Origin: G963701675 sp963701675
GTDB taxonomy: Bacteria; Planctomycetota; Planctomycetia; Gemmatales; Gemmataceae
NCBI GenBank assembly: GCA_963701675.1
Contig: OY969623.1
Coordinates: 1,860,001-1,924,000 of the forward strand
Length of the DNA stretch: 64,000 nucleotides
Direction of reading: 5' to 3'
Under the pieces are notes generated by a model, which had not been told where the DNA came from, ran no database searches, and worked only from the letters and a program-made list of their open reading frames with translations. This document shows, piece after piece, positions 26,599 to 33,446 of this stretch. The translations under genes were made by a program, and so were the position numbers. The stretch's first letter is position 1. Each line of letters opens with the position of its first letter.

Positions 26599-26877
26599 TT
26601 AAAACTCGATTTCAAAGAATTCCCCGAACAGGCCGACGCACGCACCGACAACGTACCAGAGGCTCGAATATTGACTGCCGTCCAACCTCCAGCAGTGATC
26701 TCGATTCATCCAAAAAGGAAGCCAGCAGGACGCGTTCGTGTTGCAATCCAGAGTCGGATTATACTGTTGCGGCAGGACTGCTTCCCCCTCGGAGGTCTGA
26801 ACCCAACCTGTTGAGAGCCTGTAGTGATTTCTAGTCTTGTAGAGCGAGGCCTCTGCGGCAAAGCTTGGCATATTCAT
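26599..26877 (-). CDS. Leader-bearing short protein 4 of the PatA/PatG-like cluster
   Basis: Ninety-two residues from ATG 26877, with a near-consensus AGGAGGTG 9 bp upstream. It begins MNMPSFAAEASLYKTRNHYR, the leader shared with the neighbouring ORFs at 27532, 28295 and, more distantly, 28764. The rest is short and Trp/Cys-containing (CNTNASCWLPFWMNRDHCWR) and ends in a hydrophobic glycine-containing stretch (WYVVGACVGLFGEFF). A conserved leader with divergent following sequence is the hallmark of RiPP-type precursor families; that assignment is inference. Confidence 0.75.
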   Translation of the reverse strand: MNMPSFAAEASLYKTRNHYRLSTGWVQTSEGEAVLPQQYNPTLDCNTNASCWLPFWMNRDHCWRLDGSQYSSLWYVVGACVGLFGEFFEIEF

Positions 26878-26890
26878 TCTTTTTCACCTC

Positions 26891-27532
26891 CTATCTAAAG
26901 CAACCGTATTCGGATGTCCCATGTACGAGCCTGCACTCTGCACCATCCCCACAACAGATTTTGCCACCACAGCAGAATTTTCCCGGTGGGCATTCTGCAG
27001 ACTCACAGCACACCCCCGGCGGGCAACAGCCCTCGCTGGTGCAGCTCCAGCCGTAATCACAACAGTGATTGTTACAGACTACACGATGCGGTGGGCAGCA
27101 GCCCTCGGGGAGGCACTGACCAAAGCAGCCGGCGCGATTATTGCAGACCTGATTTGGAGGAGAGCATCCGTCCAAGGTGCACACGTCTCCCGGCTTACAA
27201 CAAGAACCTTCGCAGACCACTCGACCCGGTGGGCACCCACAACCGCCGATAACATATGCGTTGCACTTATTGTTACAGTGATGGGCACGTTGCCGTCGGC
27301 ATGACTCGTCGGCGCAGGGAAAACTTAGGCAATCCCGACAGCATGCCCTTACGCTTACAAAGTCAGTGTGTTCTAGACGATCATAAATGAAGTCAGGGGA
27401 AGATCTAACAAGGTCATTTATTGAGAGCGAGGGGTATATCGGCCCGTCGGCTTGACCGAATTTCCCGATCATGCGGTAGTGTGCACGGGTCTTGTATAGC
27501 GACGTCTCTGCATTGAATCCTGGCAATCTCAT
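26891..27532 (-). CDS. Leader-bearing cysteine-rich protein 3 of the PatA/PatG-like cluster
   Basis: The preferred start is ATG 27532 (an in-frame GTG lies 3 codons upstream). It begins MRLPGFNAETSLYKTRAHYR, the cluster leader. After about residue 65 it becomes extremely Cys-rich, with about 34 cysteines in about 150 residues, arranged in repeated CCPPG/VCNN/GCCP units (GCCPPHRVVCNNHCCDYGWS, GKFCCGGKICCGDGAECR). The pattern suggests several disulfide-knotted or metal-binding modules. It could be a large precursor or a secreted Cys-rich effector; no signal peptide other than the leader is seen. It ends 13 bp before the next leader-bearing ORF starts. Confidence 0.8.
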   Translation of the reverse strand: MRLPGFNAETSLYKTRAHYRMIGKFGQADGPIYPSLSINDLVRSSPDFIYDRLEHTDFVSVRACCRDCLSFPCADESCRRQRAHHCNNKCNAYVIGGCGCPPGRVVCEGSCCKPGDVCTLDGCSPPNQVCNNRAGCFGQCLPEGCCPPHRVVCNNHCCDYGWSCTSEGCCPPGVCCESAECPPGKFCCGGKICCGDGAECRLVHGTSEYGCFR

Positions 27533-27559
27533 TGTCCCCACCGCCTCTCTACCAGATAT

Positions 27560-27990
27560 TCATGTTTGCTTGTCGAAGTACGGCAACATTTTTGTGTCCA
27601 GGCAATGGAAATTCCTCGGTCGGTCACATCGACACGCACAAAAAGCTTTTCCTTGAAATCGGTGTTGCGGGTGGTATGTGCGACGATGACATCGATGATC
27701 CTCGGTGTACTTTTCATGGCCGAAGGAAGTACATCGACTGCCGTTGGCGAGAAATCTCGTACAAATTCTTCCGCCCTTGGCGTAGATACCACGAGAGCAC
27801 ATGGGTAAGTAGTTCAGCGCCCGCTGAGCATCCGTCCCCCAGCGTTATCTATCAGCTGCCACCCCGCCCGCCACCGCCTCAAACTGATTTTCAGTCATCT
27901 TCTCCGGCCGCGGGATGGCTTGAGCGCTCGGGCGGACCGCGCCCTTTCACGGAAGGCGGATTACGCGGGTACGCTAACTCGCCCCAGCGC
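27560..27990 (-). pseudogene. Decayed duplicate of the PatG-like protein, C-terminal half
   Basis: The minus strand matches 28754-29140 with many substitutions and indels: EEFVRDFSPTAVDVLPSAMK against EEFARDFSLTAVDVIPSPLS, then RNTDFKEKLFVRVDVTD, and an end LPYFDKQ where the intact gene has SPYYDR. The upstream part (near 27900-27960) still aligns to the KAIPKPEKTTEKQFEAAAGE region but is frame-broken. No start remains. It separates two leader-bearing ORFs and marks a module duplication. Confidence 0.85.
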
Positions 27991-28001
27991 GCTACGCTCG
28001 T

Positions 28002-28295
28002 CTAACCGATCACGCAAGGGATGCTTTTGCACACATCATGACACTCCTCGCGGATACAACCAGGCCCGCACGAGATTGTTGTGCATGTCCACTGGCACTG
28101 TGAACACTCAGACGGTCTAGGGTCAAGTCCTAAGCCCCCAAAACCACCGATACCCCCAATACCACCAATTGCGCGGAGTGCTTGAGGCATCACAGAGGGG
28201 GATATTGCCGACGGTATAACAGCGGCCCTCCCTCGGTAACTCCCAGTTGGTCTGGACAAGGAAGAGACCGCATTGAATCCTGGCATGCTGTTCAT
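28002..28295 (-). CDS. Leader-bearing short protein 2 of the PatA/PatG-like cluster
   Basis: The start is ATG 28295, 8 bp after a GAGG; this fits the leader better than an ATG 12 codons upstream. It begins MNSMPGFNAVSSLSRPTGSY, a diverged form of the cluster leader. A glycine-rich middle follows (AIGGIGGIGGFGGLGLDPRP), then a C-terminal core with 8 cysteines in about 30 residues (CSQCQWTCTTISCGPGC, then CHDVCKSIPC). A leader, Gly-rich spacer and compact Cys-rich end resemble a peptide precursor or secreted miniprotein. Function inferred from organisation only. Confidence 0.75.
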   Translation of the reverse strand: MNSMPGFNAVSSLSRPTGSYRGRAAVIPSAISPSVMPQALRAIGGIGGIGGFGGLGLDPRPSECSQCQWTCTTISCGPGCIREECHDVCKSIPCVIG

Positions 28296-28349
28296 TTTAG
28301 TTACCTCAGTTAGTTTAGATTTGTGAACCATAATGGTCTTGGCAATATT

Positions 28350-28450
28350 TCAGTGACCATGAATGGGAAACGCTTCAGGCACATCTACAACGACAAACAA
28401 CTTCTGCGCGAAAGAGAATTTGCAAGTCACCTGGCGAGCAAAGCCAGCCT
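28350..28450 (-). pseudogene. Remnant of the PatG-like 3' end
   Basis: The minus strand reads FSFAQKLFVVVDVPEAFPIH where the intact gene at 28754 has TDFTEKFFVRVDVTEEFPFL. The DNA aligns base by base over about 60 bp (GAATGGGAAACGCTTCAGGC against the intact tail). Only the last 25-30 codons survive. As with 27560-27990, it stands immediately upstream of a leader-bearing ORF. Confidence 0.7.
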
Positions 28451-28548
28451 CCGCACGCTTATTCCCGGTCTCGGAAAACTTCAGGTTCGCGACATACGTG
28501 ACCCCCTCCCGGGCGGAACCTCTACGTCTGGACTCCGGGCCCTCTGTC

Positions 28549-28764
28549 TTACGCAACACCCATATCCCCAAGACACAATCGCGCGTCCCGTTCACACAAC
28601 GTTCGCACTGGCGTCGTACTTCGAAACTGCGGTTGGATAACGGCGAGCCGACTGCAGTTACCACAAGAGCCCGTAAAGTAAGTCGCAGCCGAGTGATAGA
28701 TGCCTACTTCTACACCGAACCCAGGTATTGTACACCTCCGCTCGGTTCTGAGATTACCTGTCAT
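28549..28764 (-). CDS. Leader-bearing short protein 1 of the PatA/PatG-like cluster
   Basis: Seventy-one codons from ATG 28764, which overlaps the end of the PatG-like gene by 11 bp, so translation is likely coupled. After a short charged lead it contains CTIPGFGVEVGIYHSAATYF, aligning with the PGFxxExxLYKTRxxYR leader of the other ORFs, then a CxxC (SCGNCSRLAV). The C-terminal half is less convincing and may be out of the native frame. This is the most diverged of the four. Confidence 0.55.
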   Translation of the reverse strand: MTGNLRTERRCTIPGFGVEVGIYHSAATYFTGSCGNCSRLAVIQPQFRSTTPVRTLCERDARLCLGDMGVA

Positions 28765-29674
28765 AGTACGGCGATAATTTAGTTACCAAGAACGGAAACT
28801 CCTCGGTCACATCGACGCGCACAAAAAACTTTTCCGTAAAATCGGTGTTACGGTTGGTATAAGCGAGGATGACATCGACGATCTTACGTGTACTGCTCAA
28901 AGGCGAAGGAATCACATCGACAGCCGTCAGCGAAAAATCTCGTGCAAATTCTTCCGCCGTCTTGGCGTAGATAGCGGGATAGCGCATGGCCAAGTAGTTC
29001 AGCGCCCGGTGATCATCCGTCCCACCCGCGTTATCTGTCACCTGCAGGATCCTATCGAACACCTCGCCCGCCGCCGCTTCAAACTGCTTTTCCGTCGTCT
29101 TCTCCGGCTTCGGGATGGCTTTGATGAGCGCATCGCGGTCGAAAGAATACACTTGATCGACTACAACGATCGGGACCATTAGCCCATTGCAAAGCTCCGG
29201 CGGCGCGATAGGCCCTCGCACACCAATGATGACATCGAGGTCCATGGGGCTTGGTTGTGGGCGGATGGCCTCCACCAATCGATCAAAGTCCCCGGGATCG
29301 CGAGGGTGCACGATATAGGTTTCGAGACCCTGAACCGTCAGAACCCAGCAGAGCTGGCGTGCTAGATAGCGGCTTTCGGGTTTGGACAGGACCTTGGAGA
29401 ATACGTGGTGATCGGTCTGACCGGCAGTCTCGGCGCGTCCTGCCGCCTGCGCGAACTCCTTCTCGACCGAGAGCCGCGGGAAGCGAGCTTCGATCCGGCC
29501 AATTGCATACACGTGAGAGACAGGCCTGGGAGCCGCCGCGCTCGCGCAGGTCGGACACGGCGCCCCGCTGGTCGGTGAAGCCCCAACGCCATCCCCTCGG
29601 GCGGGTGTGACGACAGCGACGTCGCGTCTTGTCTCATTCTGGCTTGCTGATTGTTCTTTTGTTTCTTGGTCCAT
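28754..29674 (-). CDS. PatG-domain-like protein of a cyanobactin-type cluster
   Basis: A 306-residue protein. After a charged lead with a CPTC pair (GAPCPTCASAAAPRPVSHVY) comes a domain resembling the non-protease part of cyanobactin PatG proteins: YAIGRIEARFPRLSVEKEFA, LARQLCWVLTVQGLETYIVH, DVIIGVRGPIAPPELCNGLM, VPIVVVDQVYSFDRDALIKA, ALNYLAMRYPAIY, FFVRVDVTEEFPFLVTKLSP and a terminal YYDR. In cyanobactin systems PatA and PatG are subtilisin-like proteases that cut leader and follower peptides; the role of this extra domain is not firmly known. A PatA-like protease lies just upstream. Two decayed copies of its 3' end occur downstream at 28350 and 27560. The family call rests on remembered similarity. 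Confidence 0.8.
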   Translation of the reverse strand: MDQETKEQSASQNETRRDVAVVTPARGDGVGASPTSGAPCPTCASAAAPRPVSHVYAIGRIEARFPRLSVEKEFAQAAGRAETAGQTDHHVFSKVLSKPESRYLARQLCWVLTVQGLETYIVHPRDPGDFDRLVEAIRPQPSPMDLDVIIGVRGPIAPPELCNGLMVPIVVVDQVYSFDRDALIKAIPKPEKTTEKQFEAAAGEVFDRILQVTDNAGGTDDHRALNYLAMRYPAIYAKTAEEFARDFSLTAVDVIPSPLSSTRKIVDVILAYTNRNTDFTEKFFVRVDVTEEFPFLVTKLSPYYDR

Positions 29675-29710
29675 AGTTGTTCTCCTTCAAGATGTATTTT
29701 CGGAGTTGGG

Positions 29711-29908
29711 TTATTTGGCTCGGCCGGTGAAGAGGAACCAATGGTTAAGCGCTGCAGCCCGGCGTTCGCAGCCACCGCAGGGTTGGATTCCAAGGGCGTA
29801 GGTCACATGCTTGATGGCATCGCCCAGTCCAATATCCTTGTCGCTAACGAATCCTGGAAGGCGCACGCGGTAGGGCTGGCGGTCGCTTTTCGTCTTTTCC
29901 TCAGCCAT
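29711..29908 (-). CDS. Small CxxC protein in the PatA/PatG-like cluster
   Basis: Sixty-five residues from ATG 29908, only 5 bp after the protease stop. It contains RVRLPGFVSDKDIGLGDAIK and VTYALGIQPCGGCERRAAAL followed by NHWFLFTGR. The GLGDxIKxxTxxxGIxPCGGCExRAxxLN segment is a recurrent small module that I associate with peptide-cluster accessory proteins in several phyla. The CGGC could bind metal or act in redox chemistry. It could be a precursor itself (it also has an LPGF) or a small scaffold; the sequence does not decide. Confidence 0.75.
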   Translation of the reverse strand: MAEEKTKSDRQPYRVRLPGFVSDKDIGLGDAIKHVTYALGIQPCGGCERRAAALNHWFLFTGRAK

Positions 29909-29913
29909 GGCTC

Positions 29914-30774
29914 TTACCTCCTCATCACTTGATAGGCTGTCCAGGCATCCAGCAGGGGTGGGACCACTGTCGTTCGCCGTGGAATATACAGTTGGGCTGC
30001 GGCAAATTTCACCTCAGTCGCCGTAGCGGTTGGGAATTCCGACCACAGCAACGCAATCGCCCCCGTTACAAAAGGCGCGGCGGCGCTAGTCCCTCCCAAG
30101 GTCAGCGGCTTCCCATTCGCGCCGATGCTGGTAATTCGGTCGCTGGGTGCGCCCAATCCCCGCCGGCCAATTGAGCTTCCCAGGTTCGAGTGATTCATGG
30201 GCCTGCCTTGTTGGTCATAACCCACCACGGGTATGACCCATGGATGACGGGTGATAGCAGTGCTGCCAACAGTCCCCTGATTGCCCGCCGCCACAATGAC
30301 GATCACCCCGCGCCTGGCGGCCTGGTCCAAAGCCTCTTCTAGGGCCCGCTCGTTTTTGATGGAGGGTTGGGCGAGCGCAGCGCTTACGTTCAGCACGCGA
30401 GCGCCCGCATCAATACAGTCGCGAATGGCTTGAGCGAGTTCTTCGGGCATGGCGCTCGGCATCTCGCCGTTCGCCGCTTTCGTTTCGGCAAAGATGGGTC
30501 GCACTAGCAGGGTGCAGTTGGGACAAATCGCCGGGGCAACCGACCCTCGCTTAGCGGACAGGATCCCAGCTACAAAGGTGCCGTGCAGGCACGCAGTGCT
30601 ATTGGCCTGAGTGCACGCACCACCGTTATTTCCGGGAATCTCGCAGAGGTGTACGTCCGCGAGTTCGGGATGTTGGGTAACGACAGGTCCATCTATGAGC
30701 CCGATCTTCACTTCAGGGCTACCGCTGGTGCGTTCCATCAGCCCAGTGAGCTTGACTAAATCCAAAGGGCCCAT
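29914..30774 (-). CDS. Subtilisin-like (S8) protease, PatA/PatG type
   Basis: A 286-residue peptidase S8 domain with no signal peptide. The catalytic triad is visible: Asp28 in KIGLIDGPV, His64 in CLHGTFVAGIL and Ser230 in GGTSAAAPFVTGAIALLWSE, with the oxyanion Asn165 in VAAGNQG. The compact form and TACLHGT / LGGTSAAAPFVTG signatures resemble the protease domains of cyanobactin maturation enzymes PatA and PatG, which act in the cytoplasm on precursor peptides. It is the first gene of a minus-strand series: protease, CxxC protein, PatG-like protein, four leader-bearing ORFs. Four short leader ORFs downstream are natural candidate substrates (inference). Confidence 0.92.
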   Translation of the reverse strand: MGPLDLVKLTGLMERTSGSPEVKIGLIDGPVVTQHPELADVHLCEIPGNNGGACTQANSTACLHGTFVAGILSAKRGSVAPAICPNCTLLVRPIFAETKAANGEMPSAMPEELAQAIRDCIDAGARVLNVSAALAQPSIKNERALEEALDQAARRGVIVIVAAGNQGTVGSTAITRHPWVIPVVGYDQQGRPMNHSNLGSSIGRRGLGAPSDRITSIGANGKPLTLGGTSAAAPFVTGAIALLWSEFPTATATEVKFAAAQLYIPRRTTVVPPLLDAWTAYQVMRR

Positions 30775-30830
30775 AAGGTCTTATCCTATTTGCACTGCCC
30801 AAAGAATCCATGCAAGCCGCGGGCTGCTGG

Positions 30831-31088
30831 ATGAAAAGGAGGCCCGTGCCCATTCACTTTCGGCGCTCCAATACTGTCCAGCCAGCGGCCCCGGCTCCGA
30901 CGACGCCGGGGGCCATCGACACCAGCTTCAATGGATTCTGGAACGCCTTCGTAGCCAAGCTAAGGGCGGATGGCATTCAGTTCGACAAAAAACCTGGTGC
31001 GACAGATCTGAGCTATAACCAGAAATTGGCTTCCGGGATATGGGCGGCGGTTTTCGCCGCTGTTCTCGTGCTCATAAAGCCAAGCTAG
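30831..31088 (+). CDS. Small hypothetical protein with C-terminal membrane segment
   Basis: Eighty-five codons from ATG 30831, divergent from the protease gene. A basic, Pro-rich N terminus leads to NGFWNAFVAKLRADGIQFDK and a hydrophobic C-terminal helix (LASGIWAAVFAAVLVLIKPS). No strong ribosome-binding site precedes the ATG, and a start at TTG/ATG further upstream is possible. It may be tail-anchored in the membrane. Its position next to the PatA/PatG-like cluster suggests, but does not prove, a link. Confidence 0.5.
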   Translation: MKRRPVPIHFRRSNTVQPAAPAPTTPGAIDTSFNGFWNAFVAKLRADGIQFDKKPGATDLSYNQKLASGIWAAVFAAVLVLIKPS

Positions 31089-31090
31089 AA

Positions 31091-31312
31091 TCAACGTGTC
31101 CACGTCCAGGACATCGATAGAGTAATGCTCGGCTTGGCAATCAATATGTTCGGAGACAAGGACTGATCGCTAAACACAACCGTGAGTGTCACATCCTTGT
31201 TGCGTGTCAACCACTTGTCAACGTGTAACGACATCGCTCGTAGCTCTCGCTGTCTTTCCAATGGGCAGTGAACATCGTAACTGATTCCTACCGGGTCCGC
31301 GGCTCGGGTCAC
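31091..31312 (-). CDS. Short open frame of unknown status
   Basis: Seventy-three codons (SYDVHCPLERQRELRAMSLH, then KDVTLTVVFSDQSLS) with protein-like composition but no recognised family and no ribosome-binding site. It could be the tail of a lost gene between the peptide cluster and an FG-GAP scrap. Confidence 0.2.
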   Translation of the reverse strand: MTRAADPVGISYDVHCPLERQRELRAMSLHVDKWLTRNKDVTLTVVFSDQSLSPNILIAKPSITLSMSWTWTR

Positions 31313-31383
31313 ACCATCGCTATCGATTGTTCCTCAGGTCATACCGATCGGCGAAGGGCAGCGTCAAAATGCCAACCGTTCAG

Positions 31384-31659
31384 CTAAGGACAATACGAAC
31401 TTTGTGCGGTCTTATGTCTGCCTGACTCATTGACGACTGGAAAATCACCCAGCCCATCGCCCAGAATGGTTCGGATTGGTCCGTCGGCGTCCACCGAGGC
31501 AATATCGGGATGACCGTCGCCGTTGAAGTCATCAATGGCAAAGGCGAGGGCGCTGGCGTCGTAAGCAACCGTTGCGGGGAATGCTCCGCCTGCGTCCGTC
31601 AGGATAGTGGCGCCAGATCCAGATAACGTTGTGACAGCGAAATCTCGAAACGGCACCAA
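31384..31659 (-). pseudogene. FG-GAP/VCBS-repeat protein fragment
   Basis: The frame contains AFAIDDFNGDGHPDIASVDA followed by RTILGDGLGDF, one FG-GAP blade with its DxNxDGxxD calcium loop, and part of another (FRDFAVTTLSGSGATIL). No start or signal sequence belongs to it, and the flanks are unrelated. A remnant of a larger propeller protein. Confidence 0.6.
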
Positions 31660-31779
31660 GTCAGGAGATGGATCAATCAGGGAGCATTAGCTCGCCCGGA
31701 GTTTGGACCTCGGCGCTACTTTGTGTCGGCCAAGATCACGTCGGCTTCGTCGCCGACGTAGGGTGACACGGATTTGGTT

Positions 31780-31983
31780 TTATGACGACCAATAGGCTTT
31801 CAGGGTATCACACTCACCGGCAAGCTCTTTGGCCTTGCATTCGGCACAGAGGTGCCCAGTGATGGGCAAACCGATCTGCTCTTCGTGGGCGTCCGTGGGC
31901 CATTCCGTGCACTGGGTACACCAATGCCATGCTTCTGAATCCATTGATTTACGGTAAATGATTTTCGTCGCAGAGTCTATCAT
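31780..31983 (-). CDS. Small zinc-ribbon-like hypothetical protein
   Basis: Sixty-seven codons from ATG 31983, with an AGGGGGAG ribosome-binding site about 10 bp upstream; an ATG 12 codons earlier is less well placed. Two CxxC pairs (WHWCTQCTEWP and GHLCAECKAKEL) about 24 residues apart suggest a single zinc-binding ribbon. Similar two-CxxC small proteins are common in planctomycetes with unknown function. Confidence 0.65.
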   Translation of the reverse strand: MIDSATKIIYRKSMDSEAWHWCTQCTEWPTDAHEEQIGLPITGHLCAECKAKELAGECDTLKAYWSS

Positions 31984-32060
31984 GGAGCCCAACTCCCCCT
32001 CGCTAAAGTCAAGTCCCACCGAAGACCGGCACCTTCGCGCAACTGTCGTGCCGACTCAGG

Positions 32061-32819
32061 TTAGTGACTGGTTTCTATGCGTGGTGATGCCACGTCCATC
32101 AGAGGCTCTCGGTGCTGCATCGATTGGAGAAGCCGCCAGCGTACGCCGTGACCGGTTCCATCTCCGCCAAAGCGAAGGATCGCCAGCCGATGGCCTCGGT
32201 TCAAACCCTGGATTGAGTAATCGAGGCGCTTCTTCGACGTCACTCCCTGCGTCTTGGGCAGCGGATCCTCCACATCGATAGGCCAATTCTGCACCTCAAA
32301 CGCATCAAGGATAAGACGTTGATAAGGTGCCGGCTGGCGAAATCGCTTGATAAGAACGCCAGAAAAAGATAGGTGACCGGTATGACGGTTCCATTCCGGA
32401 ACAAGTTCCTCCGTTGCGGCTATCGTTGACGTGCCATTGTCGTGAGTAAGGCCGCAAGGGGTCGGGCAATCGAGCAATTCGCAGGCCTTTTCAATGCCTC
32501 TCGGTGTCAACACAAAACAGGTGTGTTCTTCCAACTGAAGATTGGGGATCAGCCGAAAGGATCGTCGTAGTTCTCTCGGTCGAGTCATTTCCACGCCGTG
32601 GACCACATGCCCTTCGGCAATCAAACCGCGCAGATCGCTGTTGCTAAGTCCTGCTTGATGCAGTTGTTCGATTTCGACCGCAAAATCCCAAGGATCACAT
32701 CGCAGCGTTTGGGCGTGGGAATGGGACTCCCACAGCAGCTCATATGCCGCCTGCAACCGGCCTACGCGTTTGGTGACAAGCCGCGTTGACCACAGCGGCG
32801 TTTCCACCGTCGCGGACAT
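32061..32819 (-). CDS. Hypothetical protein
   Basis: About 252 residues from ATG 32819 (GGGAG upstream). An in-frame extension to 32948 has Pro/His/Ser-rich, non-coding-like composition and was left out. The N-terminal half has helical sequence (AAYELLWESHSHAQTLRCDP, LHQAGLSNSDLRGLIAEGHV) followed by a winged-helix-like stretch (CFVLTPRGIEKACELLD). The end is short and less structured. The appearance is of a DNA-binding accessory or phage-derived protein, but I recognise no family. Confidence 0.6.
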   Translation of the reverse strand: MSATVETPLWSTRLVTKRVGRLQAAYELLWESHSHAQTLRCDPWDFAVEIEQLHQAGLSNSDLRGLIAEGHVVHGVEMTRPRELRRSFRLIPNLQLEEHTCFVLTPRGIEKACELLDCPTPCGLTHDNGTSTIAATEELVPEWNRHTGHLSFSGVLIKRFRQPAPYQRLILDAFEVQNWPIDVEDPLPKTQGVTSKKRLDYSIQGLNRGHRLAILRFGGDGTGHGVRWRLLQSMQHREPLMDVASPRIETSH

Positions 32820-33125
32820 CTGCGTGCTCCCACACGCGGAGTGACTCGCACCGCAGTTCTGCGGTGCTACCGTGCAGCTAGGCCAATGCCGATGCGCGCG
32901 ACCGGGCCTCCGCGGGTGAGTCGAACTCAGCGCCCCGTCCTGCGCCATTTGTTCGGTGTGCCTCTGAAACGGTAAGGCACCATTGGCGAGGAGAATCCGC
33001 CGTAAAAATGAAAAAAAAACTGAAAACGGGTGCTCTGAAATGGCCGGAGGTCGCTACACACGGGATCGAGGAACTGGATGTGGATTGGAAGTAGCCTTGG
33101 GACTCGATCCCTAACGCAGTCCTCC
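32820..33125. other. Intergenic region, no gene seen
   Basis: About 300 bases without a credible ORF. It includes AT-rich sequence with an A9 run near 33012 that could belong to the upstream control region of the 32061-32819 gene. Confidence 0.4.
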
Positions 33126-33410
33126 TTATGGGACGCAGACAATACTACGCTGGTCCAAACCGCTTTCCATGCCATCCACGGCTTTCACGATCAAGCGTAA
33201 ACTTACGCCGGTTGGCAACCCGCTGAAGTCAAACGCCCAATCGTAGTCACCTTCGCTGGCGGCGGTTCCCTCTTGAATGACAGTTTCATTGCGCTTGATG
33301 ACCGCCGAAATCTCGGGTTCGCCTTCATCGCTCACATTGCCGTAGGTCCTAAACGCCCCGCCGCCGGCCACGTCACCGTTGCTTGGGAACACGATTTCAA
33401 CTACCAGCAT
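33126..33410 (-). CDS. Small beta-sandwich-like hypothetical protein downstream of a kinase
   Basis: Ninety-four residues from ATG 33410 (AAGGAG 8-9 bp upstream). The sequence alternates beta strands (LVVEIVFPSNGDVAGGGAFR, then DYDWAFDFSGLPTGVSLRLI) in the manner of an Ig/fibronectin-type domain. It starts 36 bp after the kinase stop on the same strand and is probably the last gene of the sigma-kinase operon. It may bind or modify the extracytoplasmic part of that kinase (speculation). Confidence 0.65.
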   Translation of the reverse strand: MLVVEIVFPSNGDVAGGGAFRTYGNVSDEGEPEISAVIKRNETVIQEGTAASEGDYDWAFDFSGLPTGVSLRLIVKAVDGMESGLDQRSIVCVP

Positions 33411-33446
33411 TTAGACGACTCCTTTTCCTAGGGTGGAGGCCTGGCC

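Noticed and set aside
28350..28664. 104-codon minus-strand ORF as an independent gene
   Set aside because: Only its last 30 codons have meaning, as a scar of the PatG-like tail; the rest overlaps a leader ORF in another frame.
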